From Mytilus trossulus (Eukaryota > Mollusca > Bivalvia > Mytilida > Mytilidae), in contig NC_086384.1 in NCBI RefSeq assembly GCF_036588685.1, positions 50,981,973-51,045,972 on the forward strand: a stretch of 64,000 nucleotides of DNA, read 5' to 3'. The notes under the pieces were generated by a model. That model searched no databases. It was given only the letters and a program-made list of their open reading frames with translations, and was not told the DNA's origin. The position numbers were made by a program, and so were the translations under genes. Every line of letters begins with the position of its first letter. The stretch's first letter is position 1. Of this stretch, positions 12,206 through 22,639 are shown one piece after another.

Positions 12206-12648
12206 CTAAACTGAATTTAACTTATGACAACTTATTCTGTTCAATGTATACAAATCAATAAAAGAAGATCTCATGATATCGATTAAATGTTTTAGATACA
12301 CTCGATTTGTCGTGAATGGCAAAATACGTTTATTTTGACTCGTTCCATTTGTAAGCTCTCCTGTAACTAGGTTATGTATTGCCTGTTCGAGAACTACAAC
12401 CCTTGTAGACAAACGTTCATTTTCTTGTCGTAGGAGTCTGATTTTATCTTTCTATTGTAAAGTTTCTCGTTGCATCTCGCTGTGAATTTTCGTCATCTTT
12501 GTCTCTGATCTGTCGTTAGCTTGTAGTAAGTTAGCCATGGCATCTTCAAGCAAAGCCAATCTGTTGATACGATACTGTCGGTATCGCTTAACTCAGATCT
12601 GCAAAATGTTACAAAAAGAAACAGAATTAGTAAGTTCATCTTAAACAT
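12206..12648 (-). pseudogene. Decayed signal-peptide and coiled-coil exon of a C1q-domain gene
   Basis: Reading leftward from an ATG at 12648 (or 12639), the first frame gives a good signal peptide, MFKMNLLILFLFVTFC, followed by RSELSDTDSIVSTD. Near 12560-12565 the frame shifts; the next frame gives RLALLEDAMANLLQANDRS and then a heptad-rich helix including KIRLLRQENERLSTRVVVLE. An in-frame TAG at 12454-12452 interrupts it between LQ and KD, where a CAG glutamine codon is plausible. The frame then runs on to 12206. Signal peptide, coiled coil and C1q is the standard order in bivalve C1q-domain proteins, and the C1q exon at 10998-11404 lies downstream on the same strand. I read this as the 5' exon of that gene, disabled by one frameshift and one nonsense codon; an assembly error could mimic either lesion. 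Confidence 0.7.
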
Positions 12649-12764
12649 GAAGTTCTATGGCACCTGTAAAGCTATGTTCAAAGTCAGATTAAACAACACA
12701 CAAGTACACACGATTTAAGATAAGATATATACTTGTACCATTTGTGACATTTTTACCTGTTGTG

Positions 12765-12960
12765 TCTGTTTGTTTTGTTCACACATCGTTGACAATATAA
12801 TGGAATTTGATGCGACTGTCATACACGTGAGAGGTTTGGCCAGCTTTAAAACCAGGTTTATTCCACCATTTTCTGCATCAGAAAATGCCTGTACCAAATC
12901 AGGAATATGACAGTTGTTATCCATTCGTTTGGTGTGTTTGAGCTTTTGATTTTGTCTAGT
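12765..12960 (+). repeat. Dispersed repeat family A copy (3'-truncated)
   Basis: Matches family A from the TTGTTTTGTTCACACATCG start through GGAATATGACAGTTGTTATC to GAGCTTTTGATTTTG, then diverges before the TTTCCTCGG block. It sits directly upstream of the decayed C1q exon. Confidence 0.75.
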
Positions 12961-13117
12961 TTCAAGTTGGTGTTACCACACATTCATTATTTTGTGGATT
13001 CATCACTAATTATTGAATACCAATTTTCGGGGATTTCATGGTTAAAATTTAACCACGAAATTAAATGTTCAGCAAAGGACATTTTTTCTATAAACATGAA
13101 TTCAGACTTTTACAAAT

Positions 13118-13215
13118 AAAGACAACAGTAGTATACCGCTGTTCAATAGTCATCAAGCGAGTATGCGAAAAGAAATCCGGGCCCAAAAACCAAAACACGT
13201 CAACTATAGGAGGCA
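13118..13215 (+). repeat. Dispersed repeat family B fragment
   Basis: Starts GACAACAGTAGTATACCGC and runs through AAGAAATCCGGGCC toward ATAGGAGGCAAAACCACG, with an internal deletion relative to the 18.5-kb copy. Confidence 0.6.
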
Positions 13216-13578
13216 AAACCACGAAATCCAATCTTCATAAAAAAAATGAAAACAACAGTTTATAATTTTGATCCATCCGCAGCTCTTTACTTGATTCAAC
13301 TTCATCAGGAACGCTCATTCAATACACGAAAACTGATACTCACAAAAATAAATGAATTAGCAGTACTTTGAACCAAAACTTAAACCTGATGCAGGAAGGG
13401 CTATTGAATGGAGTCGGACAAACTATACTAATTGAGCAATCAGAATAATAAGATAATAATAAAGGGAAGGTTAAACAATAGTCAAAAGAAAAATAAATTG
13501 AAAATTTGGTATAATATTACTTAGAAATACTCAGATTTAAAAGCAACGAGAAATGGGAGTCAACAATTGGATCTGAAT

Positions 13579-13712
13579 CATGGCGTTGTTGTGTCGTTGT
13601 TCTCCTCTTATATTTAATGCGTTTCCCTCAGTTTTAGTTTGTTACCCCGATTTTGTTTTTTGTCCATGGATTTATGAGTTTTGAACAGCGGTATACTACT
13701 GTTGTCTTTATT
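13579..13712 (-). repeat. Dispersed repeat family B copy, antisense
   Basis: Reverse complement of the family B core: TTTCCCTCAGTTTTAGTTTG, GGATTTATGAGTTTTGAAC and AGCGGTATACTACTGTTGTC. Confidence 0.75.
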
Positions 13713-13831
13713 TTTCAGAAACTGTAATGGTGACTTAGTTATCTTTATCAACTTTGGATCTCTTTCCAAAAAAAATCAGTAGGATATATATCAGCATTTT
13801 GATATTCAAATATTGTCAGTTTATTTTCTAT

Positions 13832-14380
13832 GAGTAAACTCATCATAGATACCAGGACTAAATTTTGTAAATACGCCAGACGCGCGTTCTGTCTACAAAA
13901 AACTCATCAGTGACGTTCGAATCAAAAAAAGTTAAAAAGGCCAAATAAAGTACAACGTTGAAGAGCATTGAGATCCAAAATTCCTAAAAGTGTTGCCAAA
14001 TACAGCTAAGGTAATCTATGCCTGATGTAGAAAAGCCTTATTATTTAAAAAAAATCAAAATTTTGTAAACAGTTAATTTATAAATATAACCATAACAATG
14101 ATAATTCCTGTCAGCACAAAAAGTGCTGACTACTCGGCTTGTGAAACCCTCGAGGAAATAAATCTCCACCAGCAGTGGCATCGACCCAGTGGTTGTAAAT
14201 AAACTCATCATAGACACCAGGACTAAATTTTGTTTAAACGCCAGACGCGCGTTTCTTCTACAAAAGACTCATCAGTGATGCTCGAATCCAAAAAAGGTAA
14301 AAAGGCCAAATAAAGTACGAAGTGGAAGAGCATTGAGGACCAAAATTCCTAAAAGTTTTGCCAAATCCAGCTTAAGGTAA
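13832..14380 (+). repeat. Two tandem copies of dispersed repeat family C
   Basis: Two copies of a unit beginning AAACTCATCATAGA(T/C)ACCAGG, with ACGCCAGACGCGCGTT, CTCATCAGTGA, AGAGCATTGAG and CAAATACAGCT blocks (13840-14040 and 14207-14380). Between them lies a linker with a perfect 8-bp-arm hairpin, GTCAGCAC-aaaaa-GTGCTGAC (14110-14130), and a GCAGTGGCATCGACCCAGTGG block. The linker appears to be the normal 3' part of the element, since it recurs diverged near 17.3 and 18.4 kb. Confidence 0.8.
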
Positions 14381-14549
14381 TATGACTCTTCCTCTGGTAT
14401 CGTTCGTCCCTCTTTTAAGAAAGTTTTAACTTACAGCAATACGGTAGGTAATAGGAAATGCTTACTTTTTTTTTTACCAACGTAAAATGACCAACGTATA
14501 TTGAAGGGATAAATAGACAGACTTTCCAGTAAAGCAATAGTAGTATGTT

Positions 14550-14815
14550 TCTCGTCTAAACCCTGGCCAGTGTGAAGATATATGTAATTCAGCACACTAT
14601 GTATCTTATTTATGTCAACTCGACCTTATGCTGTATGCGTTGATAAAGAAACAGTAATTAAATATAGCCCACAAGTAAAGTAGCATTTGTTTCGGATAAC
14701 GACTAAACGTGTGCTGTCTAATCCATTTGATGAAATTAGGTTATTAAACATGATGGTCGATCCTGATGAATACGTCATACCAACAGGATATAGTGAAACT
14801 ACAGCTGGAATATAA
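14550..14815 (-). pseudogene. Unit I: truncated C1q exon (pseudogene)
   Basis: Reverse-strand sequence from an acceptor TATATTCCAG (about 14815) reads VVSLYPVGMTYSSGSTIMF, then SSNGLDSTRL and RNKCYFTC, close to the intact exon at 19134-19525. Relative to that copy, several residues after the FTC motif are missing, a TAA interrupts the frame after a STHTA segment, and similarity fades before the C-terminal GDTI...LQITT part. It belongs with the damaged coiled-coil exon at 15304-15962. A dead paralogue of the unit II gene. Confidence 0.75.
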
Positions 14816-15303
14816 TAATGGTTATTAAGTCTTATTTAGTTCTTATGTATATAAATGATATTTCCATATTGGTATCATTGAAGTAGGGTTTTGTGTATGA
14901 ATTGGATTTTGAACAACATGTCATATACACCCACAAAAAATTATGATTCACTGCGCGAAACTTTACTCTGTAAATATGGTTTAGTTTTGAAAAATTGATA
15001 TCCGTCGGTGAATATTTGTTTTTCATTGTGTGCCGATCGACAGAAATTGACAATGTAAAGCTATTTCCATTTTCCGCTGCACTCATAGATGGGTATAAGT
15101 ACGTTGTTTTGTTTCAATCGTCGTTTTTAACATATAAACATTAAGCTATTGTAAAGGTTCTGGTTTTACTTTTTTTTGTTCACACATGTGCCCAAGTGGG
15201 TTTTGGTTAGTATCGTTTTAGTTTTGACTTTCATAGGCGTATCCCTCACATTTTTTGTTCTATTAATACTTCAATAGTTTGAATCCCTGTTGTAATTTAT
15301 TCT

Positions 15304-15962
15304 TTAACGTATAACCATTTTACTTTTCTGATTATAAGCAGTTATATCATCCAAAGTTTTTTCCACTTTGACGCCATTTCGGTTAACATCTGTCGCTACT
15401 TTTTGAATATGAGTTTTGGTGTTCATTAATGGATCCTTCGTCGACTGTTCTGTTAGCATGGTTTTAAGTGCCAGGAAGTCCTGTTTACGTAATTTATCAC
15501 TAGATTGTAAAGCAATAACCTGACTGTTCGTATTTTTTTGTATTTCATGTTCAAATGGTCTGTTTGATTCCAAATTTGAACACGGCAACACTTTTGAGCT
15601 GTTTATGCGACCGAATTTATCTATCAAAATAAAGTGTTTATTCTCGATCGCACCGTTGCTTATTCAAAGGGCCTTTAACTCTATTTTCAGTTGAATATTT
15701 TCACCTTCGATGGCAATTAAGCGATTGCCAAGTACTTCAGTTTTATTTTCAATTCTTTCAAATATTGTTCTTATGTGTTGTCTTCCTTATTAAGCTCATA
15801 CAGCGTATTTCCAAGTGCCGTTTGAGTTTGCACAAGCTCCTTTTGAAGTTGAGTCACAAAAACCTTCAAATTAACAGGAACTTGCCTCTACTCGACATTA
15901 AATCCATCAAAAGTGTATGAAGTTTGTCTGTCATGTATTGTTTAGTACCTGGAGGATTTGGT
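15304..15962 (-). pseudogene. Unit I: damaged coiled-coil exon of a C1q-domain gene
   Basis: Paralogous along its whole length to the coiled-coil exon of the intact unit II gene. The 3' part is still open (15304-15627) and shares NTNSQV, LQSSDKLRKQDFLAL, IQKVATDVN and LDDITAYNQ with it. Even the splice donor is preserved: the A|GT after the AYNQK codons matches the A|GT after AYNQR in unit II. Upstream, reading from NPPGTKQYMTDK, the frame is broken by shifts and stops (for example after a GKFLLI segment). The signal-peptide segment is missing because sequence diverges at 15963 into a family C fragment. Confidence 0.8.
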
Positions 15963-16035
15963 TGAAGAACATTGAGGACCCAATATTCCAACAAGTCGTA
16001 CCAAATTCGTATACGTACAAGGTAAATTTATCCAA
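15963..16035 (+). repeat. Family C fragment interrupting the unit I exon
   Basis: GAAGAACATTGAGGACCCA and the following TATTCCAACAAGT-CCAAATTC match the middle of family C. It abuts the C1q coiled-coil exon exactly where its signal peptide should lie. Confidence 0.65.
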
Positions 16036-16559
16036 CATTCACGATATGCTTTTATTTTAAATTAAGTCAAGGGACCGTCCATAACCAAAGTTTGCTGAAA
16101 GAGTCGTTTAACACCAACAATTAATCATTTTGTTTTGTTGTTAACTGCGTATGCGATAATACCCGTAGTGGTGACTTGGGCAAATAAATAGTGTCACTCT
16201 GGTCTTCTTCCGATCGGCAGTAAAACTCTCTTTGAAGTGGGGCGTCCGTTTGGCTGTGCGGGATGTTCTGGCATTCAGCCACGTCAGGTAAAAGAAATGA
16301 CGTTAAATTCGATGCCTCGTGTAGAAATACTTCCATGCTATCTGACCCTTGTCACAATTCTTTGAGGCGGGTTGTTGCAAGGCAAAATATCTGACTCTAT
16401 CCCATATTCCCTCTTTTTTAAGTAGAAATCTACATTTCTCGGACATTAATCCCGACGGCCTCTATTACAGGACCTACATATTGCTTTTATTATTAATTAT
16501 TTTCGTCCTCAACAGGCATGAAATATTCGCCACTATATGTCAATCAATCATGTGCATTT

Positions 16560-16890
16560 ATTATTTCTAGTTCATAGACACGACAATCTTGACATATATT
16601 CTGATTTTAAATGTAGGTATGTCTATTGAACGATTCGAGATAAGACACTGGCAGATGTCCAGCTGACGACTAAATGTGAAGATAAAGCATTCAACATACC
16701 TAGTCATTCTTCAAAGTGTAGGGTGCCAGTAACCATATTGACTTTAAGTAGTCACCAGGCTTAATTAAATGAAAAGTACGGACATCAAAAAGAAAACTTG
16801 GTATTATTGCCATTGAGGCGTACAAATGACCTTGATGTTCAGAAGGATTTGAAAAGTAATTCTTACTATACAAAGCCATGTTAGCCACTA
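16560..16890 (-). promoter_or_regulatory. Unit I copy of the conserved block upstream of the C1q genes
   Basis: Shares an ordered set of blocks with 22050-22260 and 28870-29070: GACACGACAATCTTGACATAT, CGATTCGAGATAAGACAC, CAGCTGACGAC, GTGAAGATAAAGCATTCA and ACCTAGT-ATTCTTCAAAG. It lies upstream of the unit I pseudogene on its strand. Probably a promoter or 5' non-coding exon; the function is inferred only from conservation and position. Confidence 0.55.
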
Positions 16891-17030
16891 TAATATATTG
16901 TCTTAGCTGTCTTATATAAACTTATATTTCATATATGTACATACTTTTCCTATGCATGCACATAATTTGCTTTATATGCACATACTTTACTTTCAGTGCA
17001 AACAATTTTTCTATATTTGCACATGGTTTA

Positions 17031-17225
17031 CTTTAGTGAGACTGAGAGGTTTAGCGCTAGAAAACCAGGTTCAATGCACCATTTACTACATTTGAAAATG
17101 CCTGTACCAAGTCAGGAATATTACAGTTGTTCTCCGTTCATTTGATGTGTTTTATTATTTGATTAGGGACTTTCCGTTTTGAATTTTCCTCGGAGTTCAG
17201 TTTTGGTGATTTGATTTTACCTTTT
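17031..17225 (+). repeat. Dispersed repeat family A copy
   Basis: GAGAGGTTTAGCGCTAGAAA, CCAGGTTCAATGCACCATTT, AAAATGCCTGTACCAAGTCA and TTTTCCTCGGAGTTCAGT in order. Confidence 0.75.
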
Positions 17226-17287
17226 TCTCTTCTACTATAACATAGAATGCTCTCATAGTTTGTAAGATTGATTGCCATCTTACGTCA

Positions 17288-17392
17288 CAAAACAACGTAC
17301 CAATAGTAACGTCTTAAAATGTCCTGACTTACGAGAGTATCACTAGCCAAAAGTTCAGCACTTCGGTGTTGACATGAATATCAATGGTATGG
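17288..17392. repeat. Left arm of a 105-bp inverted repeat
   Basis: Pairs with 18359-18468 in opposite orientation. Shared blocks are AAAACAACGTACCAATA, AAAATGTCCTGACTTAC and AGTTCAGCACTTCGGTGTTG followed by ACATGAATATCAATGGTATG. The right arm has about 9 extra bases near its outer end. The sequence is the diverged hairpin-bearing part of family C. Confidence 0.75.
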
Positions 17393-18194
17393 TCACAGCA
17401 TTTTTACAGGAGATGAAGAACTGTGACTATTTTGTTTTAGCATTGTGATAATTTCACTTTCCTTGTGATAAGAACGTCTCGGTAGCCATTTAACAAAAAG
17501 CATTCATAATGGTGAATTATTTTTTTTAACTTGCATCATATGAAGTTAATCTTATTGTGCGAATATTTTGATTTTATGTTTACAAAAGTTTTTGTGTTGC
17601 ATTTGTAAAATTAATATTTCAATGACATTAATATTCAACAAGAACACCTTGTGAACGTTACTTCCCAGAGATTGTTTTTCAGAAAGCTCACAAACTTGGT
17701 AGTATTGTTTGTCACCAAGTGCAGTCAGTCACATGTAGCCATCTAATACCGCAATTTTTACCCGACGTTTTTTTAAAAGTAATATGATTAGTTTTGTTTT
17801 GGGTTTTTTTAGGGGGATTTTGGGGGGATTATTGTTATAACGGTGTTATCTTTTAAATGCAACACCTCTGACACTATATGTCTTTACTTGGTTTGATTGC
17901 TCGCCACCGTGTGTAGTAGGCAACAGTAAAGTAAGTAATTTTTTCGAGTTATAAAAGATGAATATGCTCTTAGAATGCTCTTATTCTGAAATGTAGAATA
18001 CAATCCTTTTAATACAAACAATAATGCTCTCATAGTCTATATATCATTTACAGACACTTTACACAGTTTAAATAGAAAGAATAAGTACATTTCGTGAAAA
18101 TGAATCTATATAATTATCCTATATTGTTTTTACAGACTCATTTTATAATAAAACCTTAAGAGAAAAAAATACTCGTGATAAGTTATTAAAAGTA

Positions 18195-18358
18195 CAAGGC
18201 TTATAGTTTGATACACATGACTCATCAGTGAAGCTCAAAATTCAAAATTTTGGGCCAAATACGACCAAGGTAATCTATGCCGAGGATAAGAAAATCCTGT
18301 GTATTTGGAATAACTATACTTCGTGTACTTTTGCAAACAGTTACTTTATAAAAAATTA
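18195..18358 (+). repeat. Dispersed repeat family C fragment
   Basis: GACTCATCAGTGAAGCTC, CCAAATACGACCAAGG and GTAATCTATGCC, continuing into the hairpin-bearing right arm at 18359. Confidence 0.6.
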
Positions 18359-18468
18359 CCATACCATTGATATTCATGTCAACACCGAAGTGCTGAACTC
18401 TTAGCTAGTGAGTAAGTCAGGACATTTTAGTATTACTTAAGACGTTAATATTGGTACGTTGTTTTTTG
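18359..18468. repeat. Right arm of the inverted repeat
   Basis: Reverse-complement partner of 17288-17392, separated by about 966 bp. Confidence 0.75.
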
Positions 18469-18497
18469 AAGTTTTACCAGGGAGTCAAAATCTGGTA

Positions 18498-18650
18498 AAT
18501 AAAGGCAACAGTAGTATACCGCTGTTCATAACTCATAAATCCATGGACAAAAAACAAAATCGGGGTAACAAAACTAAAACTGAGGGAAACGCATTAAATA
18601 TAAGAGGAGAACAACGACGCAACATTAAAATGTAACACACACACAGAAAC
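18498..18650 (+). repeat. Dispersed repeat family B copy
   Basis: The best-preserved copy: GGCAACAGTAGTATACCGC, TCATAAATCCATGGACAAAA, AACTGAGGGAAACGCATTAA and TAAGAGGAGAACAACGACGC. Confidence 0.8.
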
Positions 18651-18872
18651 GTACTAAGCATTAGACAAAATCCTATGAGAATAACAAATATAACATCAAA
18701 ACCAAATACATGAATTTGGGATAGATAAGTACCGTGACACGTCTTATAGTAATGTGAACACCAATTACTAGTACTCCAATAAAATGGGCAAAATTCAAAA
18801 TGTCATCGAAAAAATTACTTACTTTGTGGGGTTACTAACAACTCAGAGAGATAAACTATATTGATTTATATC

Positions 18873-18878
18873 TTTATT
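18873..18878 (-). terminator. Candidate polyadenylation signal for the unit II C1q gene
   Basis: AATAAA on the minus strand, about 255 bp after the stop at 19134. Other AT-rich hexamers are possible in this stretch. Confidence 0.35.
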
Positions 18879-19133
18879 TCAAGCTTTTTTTTAAAATATT
18901 TTTCATATAAATAGATGTGAAATACATACATTCATATCAAATTGACCCATAAACCTGCTCACACTCGAACTCAAAACCCCAATCATTTCACTTGAGAGAA
19001 TTACAGAAAAATAAAATGGACAACGTACTGCATCCACGAAAAAAAGACGAAAGTATCGGAAAGTCAACTTATACAGGTAAATGAGGAATTTAAAATACAA
19101 TTCAAATGAAATGGTCGTCTTTTCACTAGAAAA

Positions 19134-20876
19134 TCACGTAGTTATTTGTAATACAGAAAGGACTGAATACGAACTGCCGTACAAAAGAACCGTCGAACCA
19201 GCTTTGAGAATAATGGTGTCACCTTTAGATAATCGTTCTAGTGAATCAAACGTCATAGTGTTAAAGTCTGAGTCATGAACATTGTGCGCATATATGTGAT
19301 TCCTCAAACTGTTGTTTGTAAACACGTCAACCCGACATCCTGCTGTTTTTGTCATTAAAGAAACAGAAATCCGATATAATCCATCATTGTCACAAGTAAA
19401 GTAGCCTTTGTTTCGGATGTTGGCTAAACGTGTACTGTTTAATCCATTTGATGATCTTATGCCGTTAAACATGATGGTCGATCCTGATGAATACGTTTTA
19501 TAAACAGGATATAATGAGACTGCAGCTGGAATAGAATGCAATATATTAATTTAGTCGTTGTCCTCGGTGAATATCAGTTTTTTCAAAAGTAAAAAAAAAA
19601 CACATGTGAAGCTTTTAAGCTCGTTTTGCGCGCTCATTCACTTCTAAGGTTCATTTTGTGTCTTGTTACTGATATTTACCTATATCTATGGGCATAAGAA
19701 CCTAGAAGATATACATTTTTACCTAATCAAATTCAGTAATCGTATAATATTTCCTTTTCAGATTTGAATTACATTTCAATAATTACATTCGTGCCTAACG
19801 GTTAACAAAAAATGACTCTGAGGAATTAATGAACAATCAGTGAAACAATGGACATAGAACAGATAGGTTTTGTGAACAATTTATTTTCAAACGTAATTTA
19901 TTCAATAAAGAACACATACGATGTTCTTAAGTTTAGGGGAACACCTATATTTATCTACATATGCGCCAAAATGGGTTTTGGTTTGTATTTTATTTGTGTT
20001 AACTCTCATTTGCGTATTCCTCACATCTTTTTTTCTATTGATACTTTGATACTTAGATAGTTTGTATTATTGTTTAAATTCATTCGTTTACATCATAACT
20101 ATTATACTTCTCTGATTATAAGCTGTTATATCGTCCAACGCCTTAGCCACTTTTATGGAATTTTGACTGACATCTACTGCTACCTTCTGGATTCGAGCTT
20201 TGTTGATCGTTTCGGAAGACTGAAATTGGTTATTCATCGACTGTTCCACTACCATGGTTTTATTATAAAGTGCTAGGAAGTCCTGCTTACGTGCGTTGTC
20301 ACTAGATTGTAAAACAACAATTTGACTGTTGGTATTTTGTAGTTCGTGTTCTAAATGGTCCGTTTGATTGCTAATTCTAAACACGGCTTGTAGGTCAGTA
20401 ACACTTTTCAGCTGCTTCAGCGACTGAATTTCGGTATCAAAATAATGCGTTTTATTCTCGAACGATGCATAGTTCTGCTTTATTTGATTGTATTGCACTT
20501 TCAGCTCAGAATGGCTTTTTCGAAGGGAATTTAACTCCGTTTTCAGTTGAATATTGTCACTTTCGACATCAAATAAGCGAATGTCAAGTACTTCCGTTTT
20601 ATTTTTCAATTCTTTTACATATTGTTCTATTGTCTTGTTATACTTATTCGACTCTAGAAGCTTATTTCCAACTGCCGTTTGCGTTTTCACAAGCTCGTGC
20701 TGCAGTTGCGTCACAGCATACTCCAAATGGAGGCGGGCTTGTCTTTCCTCGAAAAATAAATCCATTAACGCCTTATAATGTTTATCTGTCATGTATTGCC
20801 CAGTGCCTGGAGGGTTTGTGGTATCAATAAGAAATCCATCACAACAAACAAACATCAAGATAAACACAAAGAACAT
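19134..20876 (-). CDS. Unit II: secreted coiled-coil C1q-domain protein, intact, two coding exons
   Basis: Exon 1 is 20876 to 20108 (769 nt) and exon 2 is 19525 to 19134 (392 nt), joined in phase 1 to give 386 residues. Start: the ATG at 20876 gives a strong signal peptide, MFFVFILMFVCC; the open frame extends upstream to 20933 but only from a TTG. A TGATTTCAG acceptor at 20924 suggests a 5'UTR intron. Residues about 38-245 are a long amphipathic coiled coil with at least five N-x-T/S sequons (NKT, NQT). Residues about 258-386 form a C1q domain: FNGI, RNKGYFTCDNDGLYRISVS, LSKGDTI and SVLSVLQI. The donor GAA|GTATAA and the acceptor CTATTCCAG are convincing, and the same donor position occurs in the unit I pseudogene. 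Family knowledge: such proteins are haemolymph pattern-recognition molecules that trimerise through the coil. The ligand cannot be read from sequence. Confidence 0.87.
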
Positions 20877-20923
20877 TTCGATTCTCGGTAACTGTCTGAT
20901 GAAGTGATCAATATAGGAATGTT
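20877..20923 (-). other. Predicted 5'UTR part of the unit II first coding exon
   Basis: 47 nt between a TTGATTTCAG acceptor and the ATG at 20876; it implies a separate upstream non-coding exon. Inference from splice-site form only. Confidence 0.4.
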
Positions 20924-21116
20924 CTGAAATCAAGGTTAATAGATAATGTGATTCTAAATATAAAGTTCACTCCTAATTTTGACATCAAACTTATTGATTT
21001 GTGTTTGACCCTTATGGTGCATTTTGACTTTCTTTATCAGTAGGCATTGATAACGTAAATCCTACAACATTTAGTAAAATATGTAACGTCCACACACAAA
21101 CGCACATACCCTTCTT

Positions 21117-21137
21117 TTTTTTTGGGGGGGGGGGGGT
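21117..21137. repeat. T run followed by G run
   Basis: Homopolymers CTTTTTTTTTT then a G tract of about 13; likely unstable and prone to sequencing error. Confidence 0.9.
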
Positions 21138-21699
21138 ATTTTTTTCAAACTCTTTAAGTGAAATGACCTTCTATAACCAAAGTTTATTATGAATCTAATG
21201 GAATTATCGTTATTGATAGATATGATAATAATCCGCTAGTTCTTTGGTTTCGGCTTAAATGTGTTCTTCCGAAGTACTTCCGAAGCTGCACAAAACACCT
21301 TCCGAATATAGATTTATTCTTCAAGCCATTATTCAACTACTTAAATGTCTATTTTACTTGCCACTTTACTTACTACAAGTCAAACACCTGATAATAAATA
21401 GTTCAAATAAGTCTTTTATTGAGATATCGAATCTGTTCAAAGTTTTAATCTTCTACCCTATATACAACTTTCCTCATATTCTTATTATGAAAAAAAAATA
21501 ACACATCTAATTAAATGGGCATTTAAAAGGTCAGGATGCGAATATAAATGTTCAAACTCTTTTAAGTCATTTTTTCGTAATAACAAACAAAATAGCTTTG
21601 TCAATTTGACCTATTTTGGTAACTGTTCTTCAATTTTTATTAGATAACATGTGTGTTCGCTTTGGAATGGGACCAGCTAAGGCACGACTACGGTACGGG

Positions 21700-21810
21700 A
21701 TTTTTTCGCAGTTTTGAATACTAATTGTTAGTCTTTGGCTGTTTTCTGCTCTTTACACAGCTGGGTGGTTGTCTCTGACACATTTACCATTTCCATTCTC
21801 ACTTAGATAA
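21700..21810 (-). repeat. Dispersed repeat family D fragment, antisense
   Basis: GTCTTTGGCTGTTTTCTGCTC, GGTTGTCTCTGACACATT and TACCATTTCCATTCTCA are the reverse complement of the family D start. Confidence 0.7.
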
Positions 21811-22049
21811 AATTACATCTGTTCTCATTGTTGAAGGGCAACAAGAGTAGGATTTTTTTCATCGTCTTATTAAGATGTCTGTGAAATAGCTTTCTAACAA
21901 AAGACTAGATACTTTTATGCTTTTATGTTTGTTTTCGCGAGTATTCCGGCTACCTCATAAAAAAATGGCTGCTATAATATCGCTCAATGTGAAGAAACAG
22001 TCGGTAAACACCAAACATACATCATTTTATTTGCTGTTTATTTGACATG

Positions 22050-22260
22050 CGTTAATTGTGTCTAGTTTTATGGACACAATCTTGAGATATTTACCGATTT
22101 TAAAACTGGTCTGTAGATATTAAATGATTCGAGATAAGACAGATGTACAGCTGACGACTTCGTGTAAAGATAAAACATTCATCATTCCTAGTTATTCTTC
22201 ACAGTGGATGCTATGTTGTAACCAGTACCCATATTGACCTGAAATAGTCACTTGACTTGA
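22050..22260 (-). promoter_or_regulatory. Unit II copy of the conserved block upstream of the C1q genes
   Basis: Aligns with 16560-16890 and 28870-29070: GGACACAATCTTGAGATAT, ATGATTCGAGATAAGACAG, GTACAGCTGACGACTT, GTAAAGATAAAACATTCA and CTAGTTATTCTTCACAGTGG. It lies about 1.1 kb upstream of the intact unit II first exon, on its strand. A CAGCTG E-box-like and a GATAAG GATA-like motif occur in all three copies (GATAAG plus CAGCTG or CAACTG). Promoter or first non-coding exon is inferred. Confidence 0.55.
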
Positions 22261-22639
22261 ATTAATGAAAATAACTGATATCAAAAGTGAGATGTGGTCA
22301 GTTTCCCAATGGAACTAAAAATGCCGTTGATTTAAGTAACTTTAAAAGGTCCATTTTCACCTGTTAATATCAGGTTCAATCTAGTAGATTATATTTATCT
22401 TAAGATTGGTCAGTAATCATGGTATGAATATTGTCCGTTTTTTTGTTTTTCGAGTGATTTGAGCGGGGGTTTTGTCCGAGAAGGACCACTTTTTCTAGTA
22501 AATATGATACAGGACGTTAGAAAAGGAGGGATACAGAAAGAGAAATGACCATTGAACTGTTTTCGCTTTTTACTTGGCAATGCCTTTGTCTTAAATAAAA
22601 TGAATTTAAGTACAAAAAGTCCAAGGTCTAAGGATGCTA

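Noticed and set aside
16121-16336. 71-codon minus-strand frame upstream of the unit I pseudogene
   Set aside because: No domain, no paralogous frame in units II or III, no splice support.
20465-20830. 121-codon plus-strand frame
   Set aside because: Antisense shadow of the C1q coiled-coil exon.
20088-20933. Longer version of the unit II first exon starting at 20933
   Set aside because: It starts at TTG, and a splice acceptor (TTTCAG) lies just inside it; the ATG at 20876 gives a proper signal peptide.
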